DNA of 64,000 nt from Episyrphus balteatus (lineage: Eukaryota; Arthropoda; Insecta; Diptera; Syrphidae), in contig NC_079136.1 in NCBI RefSeq assembly GCF_945859705.1, positions 39,837,307-39,901,306 of the forward strand, given 5' to 3'. The position numbers and the translations under genes are program-made. Numbering within the stretch: position 1 is the stretch's first letter; every line of letters starts with the position of its first letter. Below, one piece after another: positions 1-11,506 of this stretch. The notes under the pieces are model-generated. The model worked only from the letters and a program-made list of their open reading frames with translations, ran no database searches and was not told the DNA's origin.

Positions 1-1195
1 TATTCTTTCCGCGACACGCATGAACTTTCCACGGCGCTGGTTCAAATTTGTCTCGAATGACCAATGTTTTAGCACAAGTCTAAGGACAAGCACTAATCGT
101 ATAAGCTGAAAATAATTATTTAAATGAAACAAACGATTTAACGTGGAAAAGCCGAAGCAAAAACCACGATCAGATTTTTTATTCTCTCCAATGATAAAAC
201 TTTCCGTTAACAAAAATAGCTTTCCGATAATCGAACTTTCTGTCCGAATCTTTCCGCTTTCGTCTTAAGACTAAAAATAAAAATGGTTTCTCTCCAATAA
301 GAAGGAGAGAAAACATAGAAACATAGAACGAGAGCACAAAGTAGCTCTGTTCAACTATCCAAAAACATCGAACGAGAGTTGATGAACTCTTCGTTCGATA
401 CAAACTCTTAATTTTATTTTATAGTGAAAAAACTCCTTAACTCATCCACCAAAATACCAAAAAACCAGACTTTATGAAAAAACTCACTTTCATCGCTTCT
501 AACCTTAAAACGGGCTGCATGACAAAACTGCCAGACTTTCGCCCGGAAGACCTCGGAATTTTGATAGCTGACAATATCACCTTTAATTTGACACCAATAT
601 TGTCTTTTAACTCTATGAGATGCACAATGCACTTTACCACGCCAATCGTGCCAGGATGCGAACGGGAAGACCTGTGGTTTTCGTAACTACTAATAGCCCT
701 CTTTCACTTCCCATTTGAAATTTTCTTTAGCTCGATGAGTTGAGCGTTTCTGCAGTGGCCGCCCGGACTACTAGCTACGAAAACGAAATACCCCCACGAC
801 AAAAAGGCAGAAATGGGACCGAAAGCGGCATCCAAGGATACTCAGCTGACGAAACCGAACTGGCAAAAGTGTTAGAGGTAGGAAAGTAGAGGGCGTTCAG
901 GCGGATCAGGAATTTCGCTGAATGGAATTTCGGGTACCAGAGGCAAAACGAAGAGTCCAGCTTGCTAGTACCTGAATTTTCAAGAATAAAAAGCGCATTA
1001 TACCTTGTTTACCTGCAGAAGAGAAGAACTAATGAGGCATCATCAATCCAGAGAACATTGTAGAATAGATACTACCCATAGAACAGATTTGGAACAAGAT
1101 CTGCACCTACACAAACCACTTTCTTAGAAGGAAGAATAGTTCCGCGTGTAGTAGTACAGCGTGATTTCAAAATGGACACTACAACAGGCGTATTA
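1..1195. other. Unassigned spacer, no supported gene
   Basis: No recognisable gene or element. Between roughly 480 and 980 the base composition is less AT-rich than the surroundings, and short overlapping open frames occur on both strands (474-686 plus, 414-632 minus). Neither shows a motif I recognise, nor splice signals that would make an exon convincing. It could be a decayed element or a short unspliced remnant. Confidence 0.4.
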
Positions 1196-2671
1196 GGACT
1201 TCACATAGTAAATGACAAAATCTTTGGACCTCTTTAGGGATTCCAATTTATGAAGCATGAAATTCTTCACAGTGAATCGAGATTTCACGAAGTGAAAAGT
1301 TTTACCTTAAGACCTCTTAAAGGATGCTAATTTATAAAGCAAAAAAAACTTCATGACGAATCAAAACTTCAAGAAGTAAAAAGTACAGTTTTAAGACCTC
1401 TTAAAAGATGCCAATTTATGAAGCAAAAAAGTCTTGATAAGGGATCGGGACTTTACAGAGTAAAAAGTATAACCTTAAGACCTCTTTAAGGATACCAACT
1501 TATTTAGTAAAAAAGTCTTCATGACGAATTAGGAATTCAAAGATTTAAAAGTACAACCTTAAGACCTCTTTAAGGATGCCAACTTATGAAGCAAAAAATT
1601 GTTCATTACGAATTAGGAATTCAAAGATTTAAAAGTACAACCTTCAGACCTCTTTAAAGATGCTTACTTATAAAGCAAAAAAGTCTTCATGACGGATCAG
1701 AACTTTACGAAGTAAAAAAGTATTTCCTTAAGAGCTCTATAGGGATTCAAATTTATGAAGCAAGAAAGTCTTCATGACTAATCAGGGCTTTATGGAATCA
1801 AATGTATCACCTTAAGACCTCTTAAAGGATGCCAAATTATGAAGCAAAAAAGTCTTGATAAGGGATCGGGACTTTACAGAGTAAAAAGTATAACCTTAAG
1901 ACCTCTTTAAGGATACCAACTTATTTAGTAAAAAAGTCTTCATGACGAATTAGGAATTCAAAGATTTAAAAGTACAACCTTAAGACCTCTTTAAGGATGC
2001 CAACTTACGAAGCAAAAAATTGTTCATGACGAATTAGGAATTCAAAGATTTAAAAGTACAACCTTCAGACCTCTTTAAAGATGCTTACTTATAAAGCAAA
2101 AAAGTCTTAATGACGGATCAGAACTTTACGAAGTAAAAAAGTATTTCCTTAAGAGCTCTATAGGGATTCAAATTTATGGAGCAAGAAAGTCTTCATGACT
2201 AATCAGGGCTTTATGGAATAAAATGTATCATCTTAAGACCTCTTAAAGGTTGCCAAATTATGAAGCAAATAAGACTTCGTGATGAATCAGGACATCAGGA
2301 TGAAATGTTTAGTCCTCTTTAAGGTTGCCAAAACCAAAGGAAACAAAAAAATTCCTCACGGCAAATCAAAATTTCACGAAGTAAAAAGTAATTTCTTAAG
2401 ACCTTTTTAAATATGAAAATTAATGAAGCAAAAATGACTCTATCATGAATCAGGACTTCACGGAGTAAAAAGTATAACCTAACGACTCTTTAAGGATGCC
2501 AATTTATGAAGCAAGAAAGTCTTCATAACTAAACAGGGCTTCTTAGAGCAAAAAGTATAACCTTAAGACCTCTTTAAGAATGCCAATTTATGAAGAAAAC
2601 AAGCCTTTATAAAGTATCAGGACTTCACGTAGTAAATGACATAATCTTTAGATTTCATGAAGTAAAACGTA
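1196..2671. repeat. 84-bp minisatellite, about 17 units, with 421-bp higher-order period
   Basis: A landmark near gacctcttta recurs at 1227, 1311, 1395, 1479, 1563, 1647, 1732, 1816, 1900, 1984, 2068, 2153 and 2237. Spacing is 84 bp, with 85 at two matching places. Copies decay after 2270, where one is about 10 bp short, and end near 2671. The five units 1431-1851 are followed by a near-identical block 1852-2271: the phrase aagggatcgggactttacag occurs 421 bp apart. Units carry conserved landmarks (aagtcttcatgac, a GACTTTACnnAGTAAAAAGT-type core, gatgccaa). No open frame spans units, so this is non-coding tandem DNA. Confidence 0.9.
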
Positions 2672-4913
2672 TTTAATTAATAGTGGAGTAACTAAAGCCA
2701 ATTATTAGGGAACCTGGCCGAACAGCTCTGATTTGGATGATCTTTTTTTTTTCAAACATCGCGTCGGTAACTAAAAATACTTTTAAGTCTAGATATAGGT
2801 TTAAAATTGCCGATGTTGCTGCATTGTTTTTTAAAATTAAACTTAAATTTAGCCATTTCAGTCTCTGTACCTTTACTCTTTTGTCTAGTTTAATGTCATA
2901 CAGGATGAAAAATCGATAGGAGAATTTTTCTCTCGAAACAATCCTCAGCATTAGTAATAAATAAATAAATCAAATTAAGTGTTATACAACAAGAAGTTAC
3001 TAAGCCCGAGGAAACCATCATGGACATTTTGTCCACCACATGTAATCGATTGAGTGGGTACATGATGAAGAAATAAGAAACCTTTTGAGATCCTATATTG
3101 TTTCAGCTCCTGATACCGTCTTAATAAAAGAATCGAAATAAGTTTCACCGGTCAATTAGTTATGCAATGTTTTTTTTGGTGACAAGAATAACAACAGCTA
3201 ATAACAGCTGCCACTTTTAGATACCTAGTAGATAACCCTGTCTACACTACAATTCGTTAGTAGAATAGTCAATGATACCAACGCTGAATTCATTACTCTT
3301 GTCAATCACTTTTTTTCCACCGATAAGGTAATTGAGTAAAGTATACTAACCACACCACCACCGTTTCCATAGGCCTACATTAGTTACACCCTAATTAGGT
3401 ACTCCCCTTTTTTATGTATACTATGTATACTATGCATAATTAATGATGAAATCTGACAAGGGTGCTGACTTCATTAAGAAATTTTTGTTTGTTTTTCAAA
3501 TTAATGTCTAAATTAAATTTAAACCTTATTGAGTTTTGATATTATAGATTTATCTACATTTTTTTGTACTATTAAACCAATCATCAATTTAATGCATTGA
3601 TTTTTATAGTTAAATTCACTTTAAAGCCTCAAGTAGGAACCTACTCAAGTCTTAAAAACATTTACGGTAACATAGTAATTAACTGAACCATAATGTAATT
3701 TACCTACCTTTTTTTTCAACTTCTTCAAATAAATTTAATTAATCATCCTTAATGACCTCTTTAAGAGAACAAAAACTAATCTTTAAGACCCTTCTGGTTT
3801 TTGCTTTGATTAATTATATTATTAAAACCTGTTACATCCGAGTTTTTCTTATACACGACGAGTAATAAACCAAAACAACTCCAAAGGCGACAGTGATGAA
3901 AATTTAACGACAAAAAAAGGTGTCTTGTGCCCAAATGAATTATTTTAATAACACCTTTTTTGTTCTTTGCATCAGTGACAGTAATTAATAGAAATGTGAA
4001 AGAATAATAAGAAAAGCAATTATCGATGGTTTTTTTTTGTTTTCAATTTCTCTTGAAACTGTTTAGTGTAGACAGTGTACACAAAACATCAATTAAAAGT
4101 TAAGGTTCATTAACACAAAGAAACTAATATGCCATTAAGAATACAAAAAGGGTGGACATCTTTTAGTTACATAAGGTTAATGAATAATTATAATTGGGGG
4201 ATTATATTACAAATAGTATTCATAATAGAGCAAATGATAAAATTGAAAATTATTCAAGTAGGATACCTTGAGACTTTATAGCGTTTGTAAATGTATGTGT
4301 ACTTTCGTGTGATTATTTTCATTACTTTGAATTTACTTCAGACTGGTCTTGAATGTCATAAATTTTTGACATGATAACGTCTTATAAATCGATAAACCAT
4401 GGCAGCCACCATAAAAAAGTGACGCCATTTTCTAACGTTACACTCGCGCACTTTCGCAGTGCGGCAAAAAATTTCAATTCAAAATTTAAAATAAACTATT
4501 ACAGATACAAAAATCTTCTATAGCTTATTTGAAAGATAATAACCTAAAACTTAATCCAAATGAAGGATTTTTTAAAAATTCTGGCATTTAATAGGGTAAA
4601 CAGGGGTAAAACGGAAAGATGAAATTTGGGCTAAAATTTAAACGAGAGTTGATTTTTTTTGCTATTGATAGATAGATAGATCAATTTAAGAATAACTGCA
4701 TTTAAGAAAAAATTTTAAAAAATTTTGAAACTAAGCTATAACGTTTTGTTTAAACGTTGTACACGTGTTAGGGCTATGACAAAATGATGATTTTGGGTAA
4801 AGGACATTTTTTTTGACAATTCTAAAGATGCCAGGTGAAAGATGAGAGAAAAAAAAATTGACCGTTTTTAACCGATTTTCATCGTTTTTTTATTTTTATC
4901 TTTTTTTCTTTAA
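2672..4913. other. AT-rich spacer
   Basis: No gene seen. There are many T and A homopolymers. A gapped inverted repeat at about 3884-3983 pairs an aaaaaaaggtgt arm with an acacctttttt arm, with matching outer sequence cagtgat/atcagtgac. A segment near 4590-4640 (agggtaaacaggggtaaaac) weakly resembles 59760-59800 and may be old element sequence. Position 4913 is just before the left target duplication of the large hAT. Confidence 0.4.
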
Positions 4914-4921
4914 TAAATACA

Positions 4922-5250
4922 CAGTGCCTCTAGGCAAAATAATTCTTGGGCCCTTGAAATAGTATGAATTTGAATATTTTGAATATTGGCGCTCAACACG
5001 TTCGCATCCATCTGTGTTGGCTTTGGATGAAAATTCTATGACATGCGTGTGTGTATTGTGTATTTCAAACAGAGAAAGCGATATATTCGCTTTCGTTTTG
5101 TTTCTTGTTCCTCTTCTTCTTTCTTTCTTTGGTGTGTGGCTGTGTCTGAACGATGGAACTGTTTAAATTAATTTTGGATAACTATTGGAACTAGTTCCGA
5201 GCGAGAAACTAGTTCCAGGAAATATTTGGCTCCGGAACTATCCATCTCTA
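4922..5250. other. Left arm of the large hAT and satellite border
   Basis: Non-coding. It contains a hairpin at about 5078-5098 (gaaagcgatatattcgcttt), a pyrimidine-rich stretch at 5100-5130, and the palindrome ggaactagttcc at 5188-5199 with a second partial copy at 5208. The last bases before the satellite, ccatctcta, would read TAGAGATGG on the other strand, which resembles some hAT ends. No partner end was found. Confidence 0.45.
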
Positions 5251-8200
5251 GTCTGAAACGCGTCTGAAACGCTTCCGAAACGCGTCCAAAACGCGTCTGA
5301 AACGGGTCCGAAACGCGTCCGAAACGCGTCTGAAACGCATCTGAAACGCGCCTAAAACAAGCCTGAAACGAGCCCAAAACGCGTCTGAAACGCGTCCAAA
5401 ACGCGTTTAAATCGCGTCCGAAACGCGCCCAAAAGGCGTTTAAAACGCGTCCAAAATGTGTTTGAAACGCGTCCAAAACGCGTCTGAAACGTGTGTAAAT
5501 CGCTTCCGAAACCCGTCCAAAACGCATCTGAATCGCGTCCAAAACGCGTCCGATACGGGTCTGAAACGCGTCCGAAACGCGTCTGAAACGCGTCCAAAAC
5601 GCGTCTGAAACGCGTCCAAAACGCGTCTGAAACGCGTCCGAAACGCGTCCAAAACGCGTCTGAAACGCGTCCAAAACGCGACTGAAACGCGTCTGAAACG
5701 GGTCCGAAACGCGTCCAAAACGCGTCTGAAACGCGTCCAAAACGCATCTGAAACGCGTCTGAAACACGTCTGAAACGCGTCCAAAACGCGTCCAAAACGC
5801 GTCAAAAACGCGTCTGAAACACGTCTGAAACGCGCCCAAAACGCGCCCAAAACGCGTCTGAAACGCGACTGAAACGCGTCCGAAACGCGTCCGAAACGCG
5901 TCCAAAACGCGTCTGAAACGCGTCCAAAACGCGTCTAAAACGCGTCCAAAACGCGTCCAAAACGCGCCTGAAACGCGTCCAAAACGCACCTGAAACGCGT
6001 CCAAAAGGCATCTGAAACGCGTCCAAAACGCATCAGAAACGCGTCCAAAACGCGTCTGAAACGAGTCCGAAACGCGTCCAAAACGCATCTGAAACGCGTC
6101 CAAAACGCGTCTGAAACGCGTCCAAAACGCGTCTGAAACGTCTGAAACGCGTCCAAAACGCGTCTGAAACGCGTGCAAAACGCGTCCAAAAGGCACCTGA
6201 AACGCGTCCAAAACGCATCAGAAACGCGTCCAAAACGCGTCTGAAACGAGTCCAAAACGCGTCCAAAACGCGTCTGAAACGCGTCCAAAACGCGTCTGAA
6301 ACGCGTCCAAAACGCGTCCAAAACGCGTCTGAAACGCGTCCAAAACGCGTCCAAAACGCGTCTGAAACGCGTCTGAAACGCGTCCAAAACGCGCCTGAAA
6401 CGCGTCAAAAACGCGCCTGAAACGCGTCCAAAACGCGTCTGAAACGCGTCCAAAACGCGTCTGAAACGCGTCCAAAACGCGTCTGAAACGCGTCCAAAAC
6501 GCGTCTGAAACGCGCCCAAAAGGCATCTGAAACGCGTCCAAAACGCATCAGAAACGCGTCCAAAACGCGTCTGAAACGAGTCCGAAACGCGTCCAAAACG
6601 CGTCTGAAACGCGTCCAAAACGCGTCCAAAACGCGCCTGAAACGCGTCAAAAACGCGCCTGAAACGCGTCCAAAACGCGTCTGAAACGCGTCCAAAACGC
6701 GTCTGAAACGCGTCCAAAACGCGTCTGAAACGCGTCCAAAACGCGTCTGAAACGCGCCCAAAAGGCATCTGAAACGCGTCCAAAACGCATCAGAAACGCG
6801 TCCAAAACGCGTCTGAAACGAGTCCGAAACGCGTCCAAAACGCGTCTGAAACGCGTCCAAAACGCGTCCAAAACGCGTCTGAAACGCGTCCAAAACGCGT
6901 CTGAAACGCGTGCAAAACGCGTCCAAAAGGCATCTGAAACGCGTCCAAAACGCATCAGAAACGCGTCCAAAACGCGTCTGAAACGGGTCCGAAACGCGTC
7001 CAAAACGCGTCTGAAACGCGTCCAAAACGCGCCTGAAACGCGTCCAAAACGCGCCTGAAACGCGTCTGAAACGCGTCCAAAACGCGTCCAAAACGCGTCT
7101 GAAACGCGTCCAAAACGCGTCTGAAACGCGTCCAAAACGCGTCTGAAACGCGTGCAAAACGCGTCCAAAAGGCATCTGAAACGCGTCCAAAACGCATCAG
7201 AAACGCGTCCAAAACGCGTCTGAAACGGGTCCGAAACGCGTCCAAAACGCGTCTGAAACGCGTCCAAAACGCGCCTGAAACGCGTCCAAAACGCGCCTGA
7301 AACGCGTCCAAAACGCGTCTGAAACGCGTCCAAAACGCGTCTGAAACGCGTCCAAAACGCGTCTGAAACGCGTCCAAAACGCGTCTGAAACGCGTCCAAA
7401 ACGCATCTGAAACGCGTCTGAAACGCGTCCAAAACGCATCTGAAACGCGTCCAAAACGCTTCTGAAACGCGTGCAAAACGCGTCCAAAAGGCATCTGAAA
7501 CGCGTCCAAAACGCGTCCGATACGGGTCTGAAACGCGTCCGAAACTCGTATGAAACGCGTCCGAAACGCGCCCAAAACGTATCTGAAATGCGTCCAAAAC
7601 GCGTCTGAAACGCGTCCAAAACGCATCTGAAACGCGTCCAAAACGCGACTGAAACGCGCCCGAAACGGGTCCAAAACGCGTCTGAAACGCGTCCAAAACG
7701 CGCCTGAAACGCGTCCAAAACGCGCCTGAAACGCGTCCAAAACGCGTCTGAAACGCGTCCAAAACGCGTCTGAAACGCGTCCAAAACGCGTCTGAAACGC
7801 GTCCAAAACGCGTCTGAAACGCGTCCAAAACGCATCTGAAACGCGTCTGAAACGCGTCCAAAACGCATCTGAAACGCGTCCAAAACGCTTCTGAAACGCG
7901 TGCAAAACGCGTCCAAAAGGCATCTGAAACGCGTCCAAAACGCGTCCGATACGGGTCTGAAACGCGTCCGAAACTCGTATGAAACGCGTCCGAAACGCGC
8001 CCAAAACGTATCTGAAACGCGTCCAAAACGCGTCTGAAACGCGTCCAAAACGCATCTGAAACGCGTCCAAAACGCGACTGAAACGCGCCCGAAACGGGTC
8101 CAAAACGCGTCTGAAACGCGTCCAAAACGCGTCTGAAACGCGTCCAAAACGCATCTGAAACGCGTCCAAAACGCGACTGAAACGCGTCTGAAACGCGTCC

Positions 8201-11200
8201 AAAACGCGTTTGAAACGCGTCCGAAACGCGTCCAAAACGCGTCTGAAACGCGTGCAAAACGCGTCCAAAAGGCATCTGAAATGCGTCCAAAACGCATCAG
8301 AAACGCGTCCAAAACGCATCTTAAACGCGTCTGAAACGCGTCCAAAACGCATCTGAAACGCGTCCAAAAGGCATCTGAAACGCGTCCAAAACGCGTCTGA
8401 AACGCGTCCAAAACGCGTCCAAAACGCATCTGAAACGCGTCCAAAACGCGTCTGAAACGGGTCTGAAACGCGTCCAAAACGCATCTGAAACGCGTCTGAA
8501 ACACGTCTGAAACGCGTCCAAAACGCGTCCAAAACGCGTCTGAAACGCGTCCAAAACGCGTCTGAAACGCGTCTGAAACGCGTCCAAAACGCGTCCAAAA
8601 CGCGTCTGACACGCGTCTGACACGCGTCTGAAACGCGTCCAAAACGCGTCTGAAACGAGTCCGAAACGCGTCCAAAACGCGTCTGAAACGCGTCCAAAAC
8701 GCGTCTGAAACGAGTCCGAAACGCGTCCAAAACGCTTCTGAAACGCGTGGAAAACGCGTCCAAAAGGCATCTGAAACGCGTCCAAAACGCGTCCGATACG
8801 GGTCTGAAACGCGTCCGAAACTCGTATGAAACGCGTCCGAAACGCGCCCAAAACGTATCTGAAACGCGTCCAAAACGCGTATGAAACGCGTCCAAAACGC
8901 ATCTGAAACGCGTCCAAAACGCGACTGAAACGCGCCCGAAACGCGTCCAAAACGCGTCTAAAACGCGTCCAAAACGCATCTGNNNNNNNNNNNNNNNNNN
9001 NNNNNNNNNNNNNNNNNNNNNNNNNNNNNNNNNNNNNNNNNNNNNNNNNNNNNNNNNNNNNNNNNNNNNNNNNNNNNNNNNNNNNNNNNNNNNNNNNNNN
9101 NNNNNNNNNNNNNNNNNNNNNNNNNNNNNNNNNNNNNNNNNNNNNNNNNNNNNNNNNNNNNNNNNNNNNNNNNNNNNNNNNNCCAAAACGCATCTGAAAC
9201 GCGTCCAAAACGCGACTGAAACGCGTCCAAAATGCGTCTGAAACGCGTCCAAAACGCGTCTGAAACGCGTGCAAAACGCGTCCAAATGCATCTGAAACGC
9301 GTCCAAAACGCATCTGAAACGCGTCTGAAACGCGTCCAAAACGCATCTGAAACGCGTCTGAAACGCGTCTGAAACGCGTCCAAAATGGATCTGAAACGCG
9401 TCCAAAACGCGACTGAAACGCGTCCAAAACGCGTCTGAAACGCGTCCAAAACGCATCTGAAACGCGTCTGAAACGCGTCTGAAACGCGTCTGAAACGCGT
9501 GCAAAACGCGTCCAAAAGGCATCTGAAACGCGTGCAAAACGCGTCTGAAACGCGTCCAAAACGCATCTGAAACGCGTCCAAAACGCGACTGAAACGCGTC
9601 CAAAATGCGTCTGAAACACGTCCAAAACGCGTCTGAAACACGTCCAAAACGCGTCTGAAACGCGTGCAAAACGCGTCCAAAACGCATCTGAAACGCGACT
9701 GAAACGCGTCCAAAATGCGTCTGAAACGCGTCCAAAACGCGTCTGAAACGCGTGCAAAACGCGTCCAAATGCATCTGAAACGCGTCCAAAACGCATCAGA
9801 AACGCGTCCAAAACGGGTCTGAAACGCGTCCAAAACGCATCTGAAACGCGTCCAAAACGCGACTGAAACGCGTCCAAAATGCGTCTGAAACACGTCCAAA
9901 ACGCGTCTGAAACGCGTGCAAAACGCGTCCAAAACGCATCTGAAACGCGACTGAAACGCGTCCAAAATGCGTCTGAAACGCGTCCAAAACGCGTCTGAAA
10001 CGCGTGCAAAACGCGTCCAAATGCATCTGAAACGCGTCCAAAACGCATCAGAAACGCGTCCAAAACGGGTCTGAAACGCGTCCAAAACGCATCTGAAACG
10101 CGTCTGAAACGCGTCTGAAACGCGTCCAAAACGCATGTGAAACGCGTCTGAAACGCGTCCAAAACGCATCTGAAACGCGTCCAAAACGCGTCTGAAACGC
10201 GTCCAAAACGCGTCTGAAACACGTCCAAAACGCGTCCAAAACGCGTCCAAAACGCGTCTAAAACGCGTGCAAAACGCGTCCAAAACGCGTCTGAAACGCG
10301 TGCAAAACGCGTCCGAAACGCGTCTGAAACGCGTCCAAAACGCGTCTGAAACGCGTCCGAAACGCTACCAAAACGCGTCCAAAAGGCATCTGAAACGCGT
10401 CCAAAACGCATCAGAAACGCGTCCAAAACGCGTCTGAAACGCGTCCAAAACGCGTCTGAAACGCGTGCAAAACGCGTCCAAAAGGCATCTGAAACGCGTG
10501 CAAAACGCGTCTGAAACGCGTCCAAAACGCGTCTGAAACGCGTCCGAAACGCGTCCAAAACGCATCTGAAACGCGTCCAAAACGCGACTGAAACGCGTCC
10601 AAAATGCGTCTGAAACGCGTCCAAAACGCGTCTGAAACGCGTCCGAAACGCGTCCAAAACGCATCTGAAACGCGTCCAAAACGCATCTGAAACGCGTCTG
10701 AAACGCGTCTGAAACGCGTCTGAAACGCGTGCAAAACGCGTCCAAAAGGCATCTGAAACGCGTGCAAAACGCGTCTGAAACGCGTCCAAAACTCGTCTGA
10801 AACGCGTCCGAAACGCGTCCAAAACGCATCTGAAACGCGTCCAAAACGCGACTGAAACGCGTCCAAAATGCGTCTGAAACACGTCCAAAACGCGTCTGAA
10901 ACGCGTGCAAAACGCGTCCAAAACGCATCTGAAACGCGACTGAAACGCGTCCAAAATGCGTCTGAAACGCGTCCAAAACGCGTCTGAAACGCGTGCAAAA
11001 CGCGTCCAAATGCATCTGAAACGCGTCCAAAACGCATCAGAAACGCGTCCAAAACGGGTCTGAAACGCGTCCAAAACGCATCTGAAACGCGTCTGAAACG
11101 CGTCTGAAACGCGTCCAAAACGCATGTGAAACGCGTCTGAAACGCGTCCAAAACGCGTCTGAAACGCGTCCAAAACGCGTCTGAAACACGTCCAAAACGC

Positions 11201-11461
11201 GTCCAAAACGCGTCTAAAACGCGTGCAAAACGCGTCCAAAACGCGTCTGAAACGCGTGCAAAACGCGTCCGAAACGCGTCTGAAACGCGTCCAAAACGCG
11301 TCTGAAACGCGTCCGAAACGCTACCAAAACGCGTCCAAAAGGCATCTGAAACGCGTCCAAAACGCATCAGAAACGCGTCCAAAACGCGTCTGAAACGCGT
11401 CCAAAACGCGTCTGAAACGCGTCCAAAACGCATCTGAAACGCGTCTGAAACGCGTCCAAAA
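5251..11461. repeat. CpG-rich 11-bp satellite array (AAACGCGTCTG / AAACGCGTCCA)
   Basis: Some 560 head-to-tail 11-bp monomers alternate mainly between AAACGCGTCTG and AAACGCGTCCA, giving a frequent 22-bp dimer. Variants include AAACGCATCTG, AAACGCGACTG, AAAGGCATCTG, AAACGCGTGCA and AAACGCGCCTG. Most monomers hold the palindrome ACGCGT and two CpGs, in sharp contrast with the AT-rich flanks. Because 11 is not a multiple of 3, the minus strand is open in all three frames over hundreds of codons. It reads as an 11-residue repeat such as DAFQTRFGRVS / DAFWTRFRRVL. I treat this as a by-product of a stop-free monomer, not a gene. Larger duplicated blocks occur inside (429 bp, 847 bp and about 0.96-0.99 kb offsets). 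Confidence 0.95.
8983..9182. other. Assembly gap of 200 N inside the satellite
   Basis: Exactly 200 Ns with 11-bp satellite on both sides. The round size suggests a placeholder, so the true array length is unknown. All distances across this gap are provisional. Confidence 0.95.
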
Positions 11462-11506
11462 TGCACGTCATACTCTTTGGGGTAGTTCTGAGATCAATGA
11501 ACGAGG
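11460..11506 (+). pseudogene. Endonuclease fragment, WGSS...NERG segment
   Basis: Reading aat gca cgt cat act ctt tgg ggt agt gives N-A-R-H-T-L-W-G-S-S, then E-I-N-E-R-G after joining across the next insertion. This matches the DxNAHHxxWGSxxxNxRG region of the apurinic-like endonuclease of non-LTR retrotransposons. The usual Asp before N-A is absent because the preceding bases are satellite (gtccaaaatgca), so coding begins exactly at the satellite edge. The last 8 bp (gaacgagg, 11499-11506) are the left copy of the target duplication of the following hAT. Confidence 0.75.

Noticed and set aside
474..686. 70-codon plus frame (and overlapping minus frames)
   Set aside because: No recognisable motif or splice context; overlapping frames on both strands suggest chance.
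4560..4913. Element end pairing of agggtaaacaggggtaaaac with a partner beyond 29322
   Set aside because: No complementary end was found on the other side; similarity to 59760 is too weak to define a family.
5251..11461. CRISPR-like array
   Set aside because: Direct head-to-tail 11-bp units without unique spacers, in a eukaryotic repeat setting.
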